Counted from the first letter of the stretch, positions 26,631-35,723 are shown. The stretch is DNA of 64,000 nt from Nocardia sp. MH4 (GCF_019266065.1 NZ_LPNR01000134.1:1-64000); one strand, 5' to 3'. Notes: generated by a model not told the origin, from the sequence alone. Made by a program: numbers and translations.

Positions 26631-27581
26631 ATGCGCCGTAAAACTGCCGCGGTGCGAAGCAGTCCAGAGCGGGTCCTCCCCGCACCACGAGGCCGCGGGC
26701 TGAAAAACCGCCCGTGGCAGGACTATGCGCTGTTCCTGGTCCTGGTCGTGCCGAATCTGGTGCTGCTGACGCTGTTCGTTTACCGGCCGCTGGCGGACAA
26801 CATCCGGCTGTCGTTCACCGACTGGAACATCGCGGATCCCGTTGCCACCCCGATCGGTTTCGACAACTACGTCGAGTGGTGGGGGCGCGAGGATTCCTGG
26901 AAGGTCGTCTCCAACACGGTGATCTTCACCGTCGCCGCGGTCGCGGTGAGTATGGCGCTCGGCCTCGCGCTGGCGCTGCTGCTGGACCGAAAACTGTTCG
27001 GCCGCAATGTGGTTCGTTCGGCCATTTTCGCGCCTTTCGTGATTTCCGGCGCGGCGATCGGCGTGGCTTTCCAATTTATCTTCGATCCGAGTTTCGGTCT
27101 GGTACAAGACGTCCTGCATCGCGTCGGTGTGGACAAGGTGCCGGATTTCTACCAGGACCCGCACTGGGCCCTGTTCATGGTGACGATCACTTACATCTGG
27201 AAGAACCTCGGCTATACCTTCGTCATCTATCTGGCCGCGCTCCAGGGCGTGCGCGCCGAGTTGCTGGAAGCCGCCGAAATGGACGGCGCGAGCCGGTGGA
27301 CGACATTCACCAAAGTGCTTCTGCCACAACTTCGTCCGACGACCTTCTTCCTGTCGATCACGGTATTGCTGAACTCGCTGCAAGTCTTCGACATCATCAA
27401 TGTGATGACCCGCGGCGGGCCGCTGGGCAACGGCACGACGACCATGGTGTTCCAGGTGTACGAGGAATCGTTCCGCAATTTCCGGGCCGGCTACGGCGCC
27501 ACCGTCGCGACCATCATGTTCGTGGTGCTGCTGGTGGTCACGCTGATCCAGGTGCGCGTCATGGATCGAGGCGATCGGTGA
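26631..27581 (+). CDS. ugpA: ABC transporter permease UgpA (glycerophosphodiester/sn-glycerol-3-phosphate import)
   Basis: The 316-residue binding-protein-dependent permease has six predicted membrane helices (first about 28-50) and the EAA loop E-A-A-E-M-D-G-A-S that docks on the ATPase. It is first in the order A-E-B-C, as in mycobacterial ugp. Starts at 26589 (ATG) and 26580 (GTG) are also in frame; none has a good ribosome-binding site, so the start is uncertain by 14-17 codons. Its TGA overlaps the ugpE GTG. Confidence 0.87.
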   Translation: MRRKTAAVRSSPERVLPAPRGRGLKNRPWQDYALFLVLVVPNLVLLTLFVYRPLADNIRLSFTDWNIADPVATPIGFDNYVEWWGREDSWKVVSNTVIFTVAAVAVSMALGLALALLLDRKLFGRNVVRSAIFAPFVISGAAIGVAFQFIFDPSFGLVQDVLHRVGVDKVPDFYQDPHWALFMVTITYIWKNLGYTFVIYLAALQGVRAELLEAAEMDGASRWTTFTKVLLPQLRPTTFFLSITVLLNSLQVFDIINVMTRGGPLGNGTTTMVFQVYEESFRNFRAGYGATVATIMFVVLLVVTLIQVRVMDRGDR

Positions 27582-28444
27582 AACACGTAGGCCCGCAGAC
27601 ACTGTCGTACCGGCGCCGCGAACGCGCCGTCACCGCGCTCGGTTACGCCGCGATGGCGTGCGTGCTGATCCTGGTCGGCGTGCCGCTGTTCTGGATCCTG
27701 ATCACCTCGCTCAAGGATCGCGCCGACATCTACACCCAGCCCGCGGTGTACTGGCCGCACAGCTGGCACCCGGAGAACTACGGCGAGGCCACCACGACGG
27801 TGCCGTTCTGGACCTTCCTGCGCAACTCGCTGATCGTCACCGGCGTGGTGTCGGCGGTGAAGTTCGCGCTCGGCGTGTTCAGCGCCTACGGCCTGGTGTT
27901 CCTGCGCTTCCCCGGCAAGAACATCGTGTTCCTGGTGATCATCGCGGCGCTGATGGTGCCCAACCAGATCACCGTCATCTCCAACTACGCGCTGATCGCG
28001 CAGCTGGGCTGGCGCAACACTTTCCAGGGCATCATCATCCCGCTGTGCGGCGTCGCGTTCGGCACGTTCCTGATGCGCAACCACTTCCTGTCGCTGCCTG
28101 GTGAGGTCATCGAGGCGGCGCGGATGGACGGCGCGAACTGGTGGCGGCTGCTGACCAGGGTGGTGCTGCCGATGTCGGGTCCGACGATGGTGGCGTTCGC
28201 GGTGGTCACGCTGGTCAACGAGTGGAACGAGTACCTCTGGCCGTTCCTGATGGCCGACTCCGCCGAGGTCGCCACGCTGCCGGTGGGGCTGACCCTGCTG
28301 CAGAACACCGAGAACCCGTCGGTCACCAACTGGGGGCCGGTGATGGCGGGCACCGTGCTGACGATGCTGCCGATCCTCATCGTGTTCCTCGCGCTGCAAC
28401 GTCACATGATCAAAGGCCTCACTTCCGGTGCGGTCAAGGGTTGA
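27578..28444 (+). CDS. ugpE: ABC transporter permease UgpE
   Basis: The 288-residue permease partner has six membrane helices (first about 18-40, V-T-A-L-G-Y-A-A-M-A-C-V-L) and the EAA loop E-A-A-R-M-D-G-A-N (about 181-189). The GTG start overlaps the ugpA stop in GTGA, giving translational coupling. It forms the channel heterodimer with UgpA. The substrate-binding gene follows after 20 bp. Confidence 0.9.
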   Translation: MKHVGPQTLSYRRRERAVTALGYAAMACVLILVGVPLFWILITSLKDRADIYTQPAVYWPHSWHPENYGEATTTVPFWTFLRNSLIVTGVVSAVKFALGVFSAYGLVFLRFPGKNIVFLVIIAALMVPNQITVISNYALIAQLGWRNTFQGIIIPLCGVAFGTFLMRNHFLSLPGEVIEAARMDGANWWRLLTRVVLPMSGPTMVAFAVVTLVNEWNEYLWPFLMADSAEVATLPVGLTLLQNTENPSVTNWGPVMAGTVLTMLPILIVFLALQRHMIKGLTSGAVKG

Positions 28445-28464
28445 TTCTCGAACAGGAGATCCAC

Positions 28465-29793
28465 GTGTCCAGTCAACGATTCCCGGCGCTGAGCCGCCGC
28501 GGCTTCCTCGGCCTCACCGGCGCGGCCGCCGCGGGTCTGGCGCTCACCGCCTGCGCGGGCACCGGCGGCGGATCCGGTGACGGCGGCGACGCCAAGACCA
28601 TCACCTTCTGGTCCAACCACCCCGGCACCTCCAAGGAGCTGGAGCTGGAGCTGATCAACCGGTTCCAGGCGAAGTACCCGGACCTGACGGTCAACCTGGT
28701 CGACGCGGGCAAGAACTACGAGGAGGTGGCGCAGAAGTTCAACGCCGCGCTCACCGGTGGTGACCTGCCCGACGTGGTCGTGCTCTCCGATGTCTGGTGG
28801 TTCAACTACGCGCTGACCAAGGCGATCGAGCCACTGGACAGCCACTTCGGCGCCGCGGGCGTGCAGCTGGGCGACTACGTCGACTCGCTCGCCGCCGACT
28901 ACCTGTTCGACGGGAAGCACTACGCGCTGCCGTACGCCCGCTCGACCCCGCTGTTCTACTACAACAAGGACGTGTGGGCGAAGGCCGGTCTGCCCGACCG
29001 CGGCCCGAACTCCTGGCAGGAATTCGACGAGTGGGGCCCCAAGCTCCAGTCCGTCGTCGGCGCCGACAAGTTCGCGCACGCCTGGGGCGACGCCAAGAAC
29101 TACCTCGGCTGGACCTTCCAGGGCCCGAACTGGACCTTCGGCGGCGCCTACTCCGATCAGTGGAAGCTGAAGTTCACCGATCCGGGCTCGATCGCGGCGG
29201 CCACCTACCTGCGCGATTCGATCAATGTGAAGAAGTACGCGGCGATCCGTCCGCAGATCGCGGTCGACTTCGGCACCGGCGTGGCCGCCTCGACGATCGC
29301 CTCCACCGGCGATCTCAAGGGCATCAAGAAGAACGCCGACGGCAAGTTCGAGGTGGGCACCGCGTTCCTGCCGCACCCGAACGGCCCCGGCGTCACCACC
29401 GGCGGCGCAGGCCTGGCGATTCCGTCGCGGATCTCGGACGCGCGCAAGACCAACGCGCTCAAGTTCATCGAGTTCGTCACCAACGCGGCCAACACCGCGT
29501 ACTTCTCGCAGAACACCGGATACATGCCGGTGCGCAAGTCGGCGGTGACCGACCCGTCCGAGGTGGACTTCCTGGCGAAGAACCCGAACTCGAAGGTCGC
29601 CATCGACCAGCTGTCGGTGACCAAGTCCCAGGACTACGCCCGCGTGTTCGTACCCGGCGCCGACCAGATCATCGGCACCGGCTACGAGCAGATCGGTCTG
29701 CAGAACGCCGATCCCGCCACGGTTCTGGCGAAGGTCGCCGCCGACGTGCAGGCGATCATCGACCGGCAGATCACGCCCAAGCTGCCGAAGTAG
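28465..29793 (+). CDS. ugpB: substrate-binding lipoprotein UgpB
   Basis: The 442-residue binding protein has a Tat-type twin-arginine signal (S-R-R-G-F-L-G-L) that also ends in a lipobox (L-T-A-C, Cys near 31), so it is probably exported folded and then lipidated. The mature part follows M. tuberculosis UgpB block by block: F-W-S-N-H-P-G, D-A-G-K-N-Y-E-E-V-A-Q-K-F-N-A-A-L, Y-A-R-S-T-P-L-F-Y-Y-N-K, F-Q-G-P-N-W-x-F-G-G-A-Y-S-D and A-Y-F-S-Q-x-T-G-Y. That protein binds glycerophosphocholine. GTG start with AGGAGA upstream. Confidence 0.93.
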   Translation: MSSQRFPALSRRGFLGLTGAAAAGLALTACAGTGGGSGDGGDAKTITFWSNHPGTSKELELELINRFQAKYPDLTVNLVDAGKNYEEVAQKFNAALTGGDLPDVVVLSDVWWFNYALTKAIEPLDSHFGAAGVQLGDYVDSLAADYLFDGKHYALPYARSTPLFYYNKDVWAKAGLPDRGPNSWQEFDEWGPKLQSVVGADKFAHAWGDAKNYLGWTFQGPNWTFGGAYSDQWKLKFTDPGSIAAATYLRDSINVKKYAAIRPQIAVDFGTGVAASTIASTGDLKGIKKNADGKFEVGTAFLPHPNGPGVTTGGAGLAIPSRISDARKTNALKFIEFVTNAANTAYFSQNTGYMPVRKSAVTDPSEVDFLAKNPNSKVAIDQLSVTKSQDYARVFVPGADQIIGTGYEQIGLQNADPATVLAKVAADVQAIIDRQITPKLPK

Positions 29794-29802
29794 TCACCCC
29801 GT

Positions 29803-29831
29803 GGGCCGGTGGTCGTGGCGACCACCGGCCC
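29803..29831 (+). promoter_or_regulatory. perfect stem-loop between ugpB and ugpC
   Basis: A 12-bp perfect stem (GGGCCGGTGGTC at 29803-29814, complement at 29820-29831) with a 5-nt loop sits in the 62-bp ugpB-ugpC gap and has no T-tract. It is likely an mRNA-stabilising or attenuating element that sets a high UgpB to UgpC ratio. Confidence 0.6.
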
Positions 29832-29855
29832 GCCTCGTTCCCAGGAGAATCCCCC

Positions 29856-30932
29856 ATGGCGACAGTGCAGTTCGACGGTGTCACGCACCGCTATCCCGGC
29901 GCCGACACCCCCGCTGTCGACGCGCTCGATCTCGACATCGCCGACGGCGAGTTCCTCGTGCTGGTCGGGCCGTCGGGCTGCGGCAAGTCGACCAGCCTGC
30001 GCATGCTGGCCGGCCTCGAGTCGGTCGAGGAGGGGACCATTCGCATCGGCGAGCGCGACGTCACCGGACTGCCACCGCGCGCCCGCGACGTGGCGATGGT
30101 GTTCCAGAGCTACGCGCTCTACCCGAACATGACCGTCGCCGAGAACATGGGCTTCGCCCTGCGCAACGCGGGAATGAGCAAGGCCGACACCCTCGTTCGG
30201 GTCAAGGAGGCGGCCGCCATGCTCGAGCTCGATCCGCTGCTCGACCGCAAGCCCGCCAAGCTCTCGGGCGGTCAGCGCCAGCGGGTCGCCATGGGCCGCG
30301 CGATCGTGCGCCGCCCGCAGGTCTTCTGCATGGACGAGCCGCTGTCCAACCTCGACGCCAAACTGCGGGTGAGCACCCGCTCCCAGATCGCCGCGCTGCA
30401 ACAGCGACTCGGCACCACCACGGTCTACGTCACCCACGACCAGGTCGAGGCGATGACCATGGGTCACCGCGTCGCGGTCCTGCGCGACGGGACGCTCCAG
30501 CAGATCGCCTCCCCTCGCCGCCTCTACGACGACCCGGTGAACACCTTCGTCGCCGGCTTCATCGGCTCACCGGGCATGAACCTGCTCGAGGCGCCGGTGG
30601 TCGACGGCGCGGCGATCCTGGACGGCCTGCGAATCCCAGTGCCCCGCAGCGTCTCCGGTGCCAGGGTGGTCCTCGGTATCCGTCCCGAGGCGTGGGAGGT
30701 CACCACCGACCCGTCGGGTATCACCGTCGTCGCCGAGCTCCTCGAAGAACTCGGCGCCGAATCCTTCGTCTACACCCACGGCGCCGGCACCGACTGGTCC
30801 ACCCGCTCCGGCAAGATCGTCGTCCGCGTCGACCGCCGGTTCCGGACCACCCTCGGCGAAACCCTGCACCTGCGACCGAAACTCGACGAGATCTTCTTCT
30901 TCGACGCCGACCAGGGCAATCGCGTGCGCTGA
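29856..30932 (+). CDS. ugpC: ABC transporter ATPase UgpC
   Basis: The 358-residue ATPase has Walker A G-P-S-G-C-G-K-S-T (38-46), a Q-loop in V-F-Q-S-Y-A-L-Y-P, signature L-S-G-G-Q (136-140), Walker B V-F-C-M-D-E-P (156-162) and the H-loop Y-V-T-H-D-Q. A C-terminal TOBE/OB regulatory domain (about 235-355) is typical of the MalK/UgpC group, in which the ATPase also senses regulators. ATG follows AGGAGA. It ends the ugp operon and converges on the Fic gene with only 9 bp between stops. Confidence 0.92.
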   Translation: MATVQFDGVTHRYPGADTPAVDALDLDIADGEFLVLVGPSGCGKSTSLRMLAGLESVEEGTIRIGERDVTGLPPRARDVAMVFQSYALYPNMTVAENMGFALRNAGMSKADTLVRVKEAAAMLELDPLLDRKPAKLSGGQRQRVAMGRAIVRRPQVFCMDEPLSNLDAKLRVSTRSQIAALQQRLGTTTVYVTHDQVEAMTMGHRVAVLRDGTLQQIASPRRLYDDPVNTFVAGFIGSPGMNLLEAPVVDGAAILDGLRIPVPRSVSGARVVLGIRPEAWEVTTDPSGITVVAELLEELGAESFVYTHGAGTDWSTRSGKIVVRVDRRFRTTLGETLHLRPKLDEIFFFDADQGNRVR

Positions 30933-30941
30933 CGGCGCACG

Positions 30942-32117
30942 CTACGACAGACCCGCCGTGGTCCGGCGGCCGATCGCCGCGTCGAGGGCGCCGAGTTCGG
31001 CGAAGACGTCGGTGGCCGCCCAGATGCGGTTGCGGGTGGAGTCGGAGACGACTTCGAGGATGCCGCGGTCGACGAGTCGTTCGAGGGCGCGATAGGTCGC
31101 CGAGTCCGTCGTCGCGGTGAGGCGGTTCGCGACCGCGATCGTGAGGATCGGGTGCTCGAGCAGGTTCGCGAGCAGGGCCTCGTCGGCGGAGCCGCCGCGT
31201 GGACGGGCACGGTCGCGCCAGCGTTGGGGGAGCGCGGCCAGGGCGCGGGCGGAGTCGATGGCGGCCTCGCTGGCGTACACCGCCGCGAGCGCCAGGTACA
31301 CGACGAACTCGTCGGCGGCACCGCCCCGGTAGGCATCCAGCTGGGCGAAATAGCGCGAGGTGTCGGCGAGCATGACCGAGGAGAAGGGAACTGTCACCCG
31401 GTCGGTCAGCCCCCGCCTGCGCAGAATCGCGCTCACCAGCGCGCGGCCGATCCGGCCGTTGCCGCTGACGAACGGGTGGATCGAGACGAACTGCGCGTGC
31501 GCAATCGCGGCCTGCACGAGAATCGGCAGGTCGGTGCGCGCGACGAAAGCCAGCAGATCGGCGACCAACTCGGGCACGAGCTCCGGCGGCGGTGGCACGT
31601 ACAGCGCGTGGAGCGGCGTGTAATCGCTGCCGCCGATCCAGGTCTGCACCGTGCGGAAACGGCCCGCCTTCTCCCACTCCGGCGCGATCAGCACCCGGTG
31701 GGCGCTGAGCAGGCTCGCCTCGGTGATCTGTCCGGTCGCCGCGGCGTCGACCAGGCCCGCGAGGCCGCGCACAGCACTGACTTGCGACGCCGCCTCGGCG
31801 CGGGTCGACGCGCCACCGAAGGCTTTGCCGAAAGCTCGCCAGCCCGCGTCGATGTGCTCGATGCGCGAGGACGCGACCGCCTCGGCGCGCAGCAGGAATT
31901 CGCGCAGCGACGTCGAGTACTGGCCCTGACCCGCTTCGAGATGGGTCACCGCGATCAGCGCGGCCTCACTCGCGGATGTCGTTCTCCTGGAGTCGAACTC
32001 GAGTTCGGCGATGCGCGGCGGGATCGACACCGCCACCCACTCGGGCACGGGCCCGGCCCGTGATCCGTCGTGCGCCGCCCACGGTCGCTGCTCGACATGA
32101 TGAGCGGGCCAATTCAT
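30942..32117 (-). CDS. Fic-domain protein with a changed catalytic motif
   Basis: The 391-residue protein has a Fic_N-like N-terminal region, a Fic core and a C-terminal winged-helix part (about 310-380). The catalytic loop is H-P-F-V-S-G-N-G-R-I-G-R (214-225). Catalytic His214, the anion-binding G-N-G-R and Arg225 are kept, but the acidic residue that holds Mg2+ in the canonical H-x-F-x-(D/E)-G-N-G-R-x-x-R is Ser218. An N-terminal inhibitory-helix motif is seen at S83-x-x-x-E87, followed by His rather than Gly/Asn (class II Fic). It would transfer AMP or another nucleotide moiety to a target protein, if active. It lies 87 bp downstream of the MBL gene. Confidence 0.88.
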   Translation of the reverse strand: MNWPAHHVEQRPWAAHDGSRAGPVPEWVAVSIPPRIAELEFDSRRTTSASEAALIAVTHLEAGQGQYSTSLREFLLRAEAVASSRIEHIDAGWRAFGKAFGGASTRAEAASQVSAVRGLAGLVDAAATGQITEASLLSAHRVLIAPEWEKAGRFRTVQTWIGGSDYTPLHALYVPPPPELVPELVADLLAFVARTDLPILVQAAIAHAQFVSIHPFVSGNGRIGRALVSAILRRRGLTDRVTVPFSSVMLADTSRYFAQLDAYRGGAADEFVVYLALAAVYASEAAIDSARALAALPQRWRDRARPRGGSADEALLANLLEHPILTIAVANRLTATTDSATYRALERLVDRGILEVVSDSTRNRIWAATDVFAELGALDAAIGRRTTAGLS

Positions 32118-32204
32118 CTGCTCTTACTGTACTTTCACTCTCGAAAACGCGACTTGCTCGGTGGCTATTCGCATTTACTGGCTCAGATGCCACCGATGAG
32201 TCGA

Positions 32205-33014
32205 CTACTCGCTGTTGGCAGTTCCGGACCGGACGGCTGTCGCGCGGGCTCGAGCGACGGCTTCGGCCACACCACCGGTGAAGGGGAGGCCGTGGCCCGG
32301 CAGAACCAGATCGGCCGGAACGGACTCGAGCGCGGCGAGTGCCGCCAGGGTGTCGGGGACGGAGTGATGGAAGAAGCTCGGGAGTAGCTGGGGCCCTTGG
32401 ATTCTCGAGGTCGGGTGCGCGGTGACCAGGGAGTCGCCGGTGGCGACGGCGCCGGCCGCGGGCAGCTGGAAGGCCGAATGGCCCGAGGTGTGGCCGGGAC
32501 AGGCGATCGGGATCGGGTTGCCGGGGAAGTCCAGCGCGCCGGCGGTGGGGAAGGGCTGGATGTGGGCGACGGTGTTCTTGCGCAGACCACCCGCCGCGGT
32601 GATCCGTGCGGCCCACGCGATCGTGCTCCGATCGGTGAGCCGTTTGATCACGTCCAGGGGCGTGGCCGACTCATGGCATTCCCCCCGTGCGTGCCGCACC
32701 TCGACCGCACTGGTGTACGCGGGAATCCCGTAGCGCCGGTGCAGATGATTCAGCGCCCCCACATGATCGAGATGGGCATGGGTCAGCAACACCGCGACGA
32801 TGTCCTCGGGCCGATGCCCGAGCTCACGCACCGCCTGCTCGATGACCCCGGCATCACCGAGCCAGCCGGCATCGATCAGCGTGAGCGCCGACCCCTCCCG
32901 CAGCAGAACCATATTCACATCGGTCCCACGAATCACGAACGTATCGTCAGCGACCTGCTTCCAGCGCACCCCACTACCGTAGCGATCAAACAACCCGTCC
33001 GCCGACGAGCCCAT
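32205..33014 (-). CDS. MBL-fold metallo-hydrolase
   Basis: The 269-residue protein has the metallo-beta-lactamase metal motif T-H-A-H-L-D-H (79-84 for HAHLDH). Later ligands are His in C-P-G-H-T-S-G-H (about 170), Asp in A-T-G-D-S-L (about 190) and His in V-L-P-G-H-G (about 240), typical of glyoxalase II/quorum-quenching-like hydrolases. The substrate is not evident. ATG 33014 overlaps the preceding small gene by 29 bp; the GTG at 32969 (VRWKQVADD), which starts nearer the first strand, is an alternative. Confidence 0.85.
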   Translation of the reverse strand: MGSSADGLFDRYGSGVRWKQVADDTFVIRGTDVNMVLLREGSALTLIDAGWLGDAGVIEQAVRELGHRPEDIVAVLLTHAHLDHVGALNHLHRRYGIPAYTSAVEVRHARGECHESATPLDVIKRLTDRSTIAWAARITAAGGLRKNTVAHIQPFPTAGALDFPGNPIPIACPGHTSGHSAFQLPAAGAVATGDSLVTAHPTSRIQGPQLLPSFFHHSVPDTLAALAALESVPADLVLPGHGLPFTGGVAEAVARARATAVRSGTANSE

Positions 33015-33201
33015 CGAGCTCGATGGTCAGTGGGCACGGGTCGGTCAACGTCACCGACCCGGTCGCCCTCGGCGTAATGCGATATTCGCCGCGCACCGCG
33101 GATTCACCAGAAGTCGCGATCTCGATAGCCACCTGGATCTGCTCGGCACGCAGCCGAGTTCGGTCGCCGACCTCGGAGCCGACCACCACTACGTCCGGCA
33201 C
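32986..33201 (-). CDS. small hypothetical protein
   Basis: A 71-residue frame from a GTG at 33201 begins MPDVVVVGSEVGDRTRLRAE and has a regular beta-alpha-beta-like pattern. It lies between the M13 protease gene and the MBL gene on the same strand and overlaps the MBL start by 29 bp. I do not recognise the family. The absence of a good ribosome-binding site and its small size leave real doubt. Confidence 0.4.
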   Translation of the reverse strand: MPDVVVVGSEVGDRTRLRAEQIQVAIEIATSGESAVRGEYRITPRATGSVTLTDPCPLTIELDGLVGGRVV

Positions 33202-33264
33202 CCGCCGCGGCGAACGCGCCTGTGATCGGTCGCGGCCCAGATCATCGCACCAGGTGACAGTGGT

Positions 33265-35280
33265 CTACCAGATTGTCACGCGCTCGTCGGGAGCCAGGAA
33301 GAGTTTGTCGCTGGGCGTGACGTCGAAGGCTTCGTAGAAGCTGTCGATGTTGCGAACCACGGCGTTGCAGCGGAACTCCGGCGGGGAGTGCGGGTCGACG
33401 GCGAGGCGGCGGATGGCCTCCTCGGGGCGGGCCTTGGTGCGCCAGACCTGGGCCCAGCCGTAGAAGACGCGCTGCAGGCCGGTGAGCCCGTCGATGACCG
33501 GGGGCTCGGCACCGTCGAGGGAGATCTTGTAGGCGGCCAGGGCGATCGACAGGCCACCCAGGTCACCGATGTTCTCGCCGATGGTGAACTCGCCGTTGAC
33601 GGTGTGCTCGTCGGCCAGGTCGGCGGGGGAGAGCACGTTGTACTGGTCGATCAGCGCCCTGGTGCGCTTGCCGAACTCGGCGCGGTCGGCGTCGGTCCAC
33701 CAGTCCTTCATGTTGCCGTCGCCGTCGTACTTGGCGCCCTGATCGTCGAAACCGTGGCCGATCTCGTGGCCGATCACCGCGCCGATGCCGCCGTAGTTGG
33801 CGGCGTCGTCGGCGTTCATGTCGAAGAACGGCGGCTGCAGGATCGCGGCCGGGAAGACGATCTCGTTCATGCCCGGGTTGTAGTAGGCGTTGACCGTCTG
33901 CGGGGTCATGAACCACTCGCCGCGGTCCACCTCGCCACCCAGTTTGCCAAGGTCACGGTCATGATCGGCGGCATATCCGCGACGGTAGTTGCCGACCAGA
34001 TCGGCCGGGTCGACCTCGACCGCGGAGTAGTCACGCCAGGTGTCGGGGTAGCCGATCTTGGGGGTGAACTTCTCCAGCTTGGTCAGCGCGGCGGCGCGGG
34101 TGTCCGGGCCCATCCACTCCAGGTCGGCGATATTGCGGCGATAGGCCTCCTGCAGATTGGCCACCAGCTCCACCATCCGCGCCTTGGCCTGCGGCGGAAA
34201 GTGCTTGGCCACATACAGTTTGCCGACGGCCTCGCCGAGCAGCTCCTGCACCAGCGAGACGCCCCGCTTCCAGCGCTCGCGGTTCTCCTGCGCGCCGGTG
34301 AGGGTGCGGCCGTAGAAGTCGAAGTTCTCGGCGACGATCTCGTCGGTCAGGAACGGCGCCCTGGCGTGCAGCACCTGCCACACGGCCCAGTCGCGCCAAT
34401 CCGCCTGCGGCACCGCGGTCCACGCCTGCGCGAAGGCGCGCGCGTAGTCGGGCTGGCGCACGACGAGCTCGGCGAACAGCTCGGACCCGCTGCGGTCCAC
34501 ACCCGCGGCGACGGCGTCCACCCAGGCGGCCCAGTCGAATTCGGGGTTCTCGGCGACCAGGTCGGCGAAAGTGGTGAGGTTGTAGCTCTTCTCGGCGTCG
34601 CGACGGCGCACCACGTCCCAATGGCCGGCGGCCAGCGTGCGTTCCAGCTCGAACACGCGGCGGGCCGCGTCGGCCGGATCGGCGGGCACCAGCCCGGCCA
34701 GCGCCGGGTCGGCGGCGGCGATGGTGAACATCTTCGCGAGATGGGCCTGGTAGGCGTCGCGAATCTCGGCGAATTCGTCGGAGCGGTAGTACGACTCGTC
34801 CGGCAGACCGATGCCCGACTGGGTGGCGTGCACCAGGTAGCGGGTGGAGTCCTTGTCGTCGGTGTCGACGTAGTAGCCCAGCGCGCCGCGCACGCCGGTG
34901 CGCTGCAGGCGGCCGAGCAGCGCGGCGAACGCGCTCGGGCTGTCGACCTCGGCGATCTCGCGCAGCTCGGCGGCGACCGGCGCGAAACCGGCCGCGGCCA
35001 CCGCGTCGGTGTCCATGAAGCTCGAGTACAGGTCACCGATCTTGCGGGCGTCGGCGTCGTCGGACGCGTTCGCCGCGCTGTCCTGGATGATCGCCTGCAC
35101 GTCGAGCTCGGCCTGGTCGTACAACGTCCGGAAGGCGCCGTCCACCGCGCGGTCGGCCGGGATCTCGTACCCGGCCAGCCACTGCCCGTTGACGTGCGCG
35201 AACAGGTCGTCCTGGACGCGCACCGCCTGGTCACGGAAGGACAGATCGATACCGGAGGGACTGATCGGATCGGAAGTCAC
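33265..35280 (-). CDS. zmp1: M13-family zinc metalloprotease (Zmp1/PepO-like)
   Basis: The 671-residue neprilysin-type enzyme has the zinc motif H-E-I-G-H (505-509) and the third ligand and catalytic pocket in E-N-I-G-D-L-G-G (569-576). It also has N-A-Y-Y-N-P for substrate binding and ends in W, as M13 enzymes do. There is no signal peptide, as in mycobacterial Zmp1, which is released without a classical signal. GTG 35280 is chosen since the sequence TSDPISPSGID just precedes the first domain; GGAG lies 3 nt upstream. Confidence 0.93.
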   Translation of the reverse strand: MTSDPISPSGIDLSFRDQAVRVQDDLFAHVNGQWLAGYEIPADRAVDGAFRTLYDQAELDVQAIIQDSAANASDDADARKIGDLYSSFMDTDAVAAAGFAPVAAELREIAEVDSPSAFAALLGRLQRTGVRGALGYYVDTDDKDSTRYLVHATQSGIGLPDESYYRSDEFAEIRDAYQAHLAKMFTIAAADPALAGLVPADPADAARRVFELERTLAAGHWDVVRRRDAEKSYNLTTFADLVAENPEFDWAAWVDAVAAGVDRSGSELFAELVVRQPDYARAFAQAWTAVPQADWRDWAVWQVLHARAPFLTDEIVAENFDFYGRTLTGAQENRERWKRGVSLVQELLGEAVGKLYVAKHFPPQAKARMVELVANLQEAYRRNIADLEWMGPDTRAAALTKLEKFTPKIGYPDTWRDYSAVEVDPADLVGNYRRGYAADHDRDLGKLGGEVDRGEWFMTPQTVNAYYNPGMNEIVFPAAILQPPFFDMNADDAANYGGIGAVIGHEIGHGFDDQGAKYDGDGNMKDWWTDADRAEFGKRTRALIDQYNVLSPADLADEHTVNGEFTIGENIGDLGGLSIALAAYKISLDGAEPPVIDGLTGLQRVFYGWAQVWRTKARPEEAIRRLAVDPHSPPEFRCNAVVRNIDSFYEAFDVTPSDKLFLAPDERVTIW

Positions 35281-35347
35281 GCGCTCCAGTATGCCGACAA
35301 CCTCCGACGCGTGTGGCGGCCTCGGACCCCGCACCCGCGTACCGCCG

Positions 35348-35713
35348 TCAGGCGCAGACGAACTCGTCGTCGCGGACGCCGGCCACGAAGGCCGCCCATT
35401 CGCCGGCGGTGAAATGGAGTCGGACGTCGTGGTGGCGGAGGGTGGCGGAGCCGTCGGCGGCTACCTGGGCGAGCAGGGTGGGGTGGCGGCGGTCGCTGAG
35501 CAGGCAGTGCAGGAACGCGGTCCACAGGTCGGTCTCGACGGTGATGATCGGCTCGTCGAGGCCGGCGTTCATCGGATTGCGACGAAATTTGCTGTCACGT
35601 ATCTGAACGATGTCGCCGTCGAAGCGGACCTCGACACACTGGTTACCGTTATTGGAGCGCGACGATGTGAACCAGCCGTGATCGGCCGGGCGGCGACGAG
35701 CGGTGGTGGACAT
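35348..35713 (-). CDS. DUF397-domain protein with an internal insertion
   Basis: The 121-residue protein has the two halves of DUF397: W-F-T-S-S-R-S-N-N-G-N-Q-C-V-E-V...I-R-D-S-K near the start and L-H-F-T-A-G-E-W-A-A-F-V-A-G-V near the end. Between them lie about 50 extra residues that normal DUF397 proteins (about 60-70 residues) lack. DUF397 partners of XRE regulators (as in WhiJ/AbaA-like systems) act as small antagonists or effectors. It follows the XRE gene; an ATG at 35737, overlapping the XRE stop, is an alternative start. Confidence 0.8.
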   Translation of the reverse strand: MSTTARRRPADHGWFTSSRSNNGNQCVEVRFDGDIVQIRDSKFRRNPMNAGLDEPIITVETDLWTAFLHCLLSDRRHPTLLAQVAADGSATLRHHDVRLHFTAGEWAAFVAGVRDDEFVCA

Positions 35714-35723
35714 ACCCAGAATC

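Noticed and set aside
25581..27602. 673-codon antisense frame over the L,D-transpeptidase and ugpA genes
   Set aside because: It crosses a strong terminator and a promoter region and is antisense to two well-supported genes.
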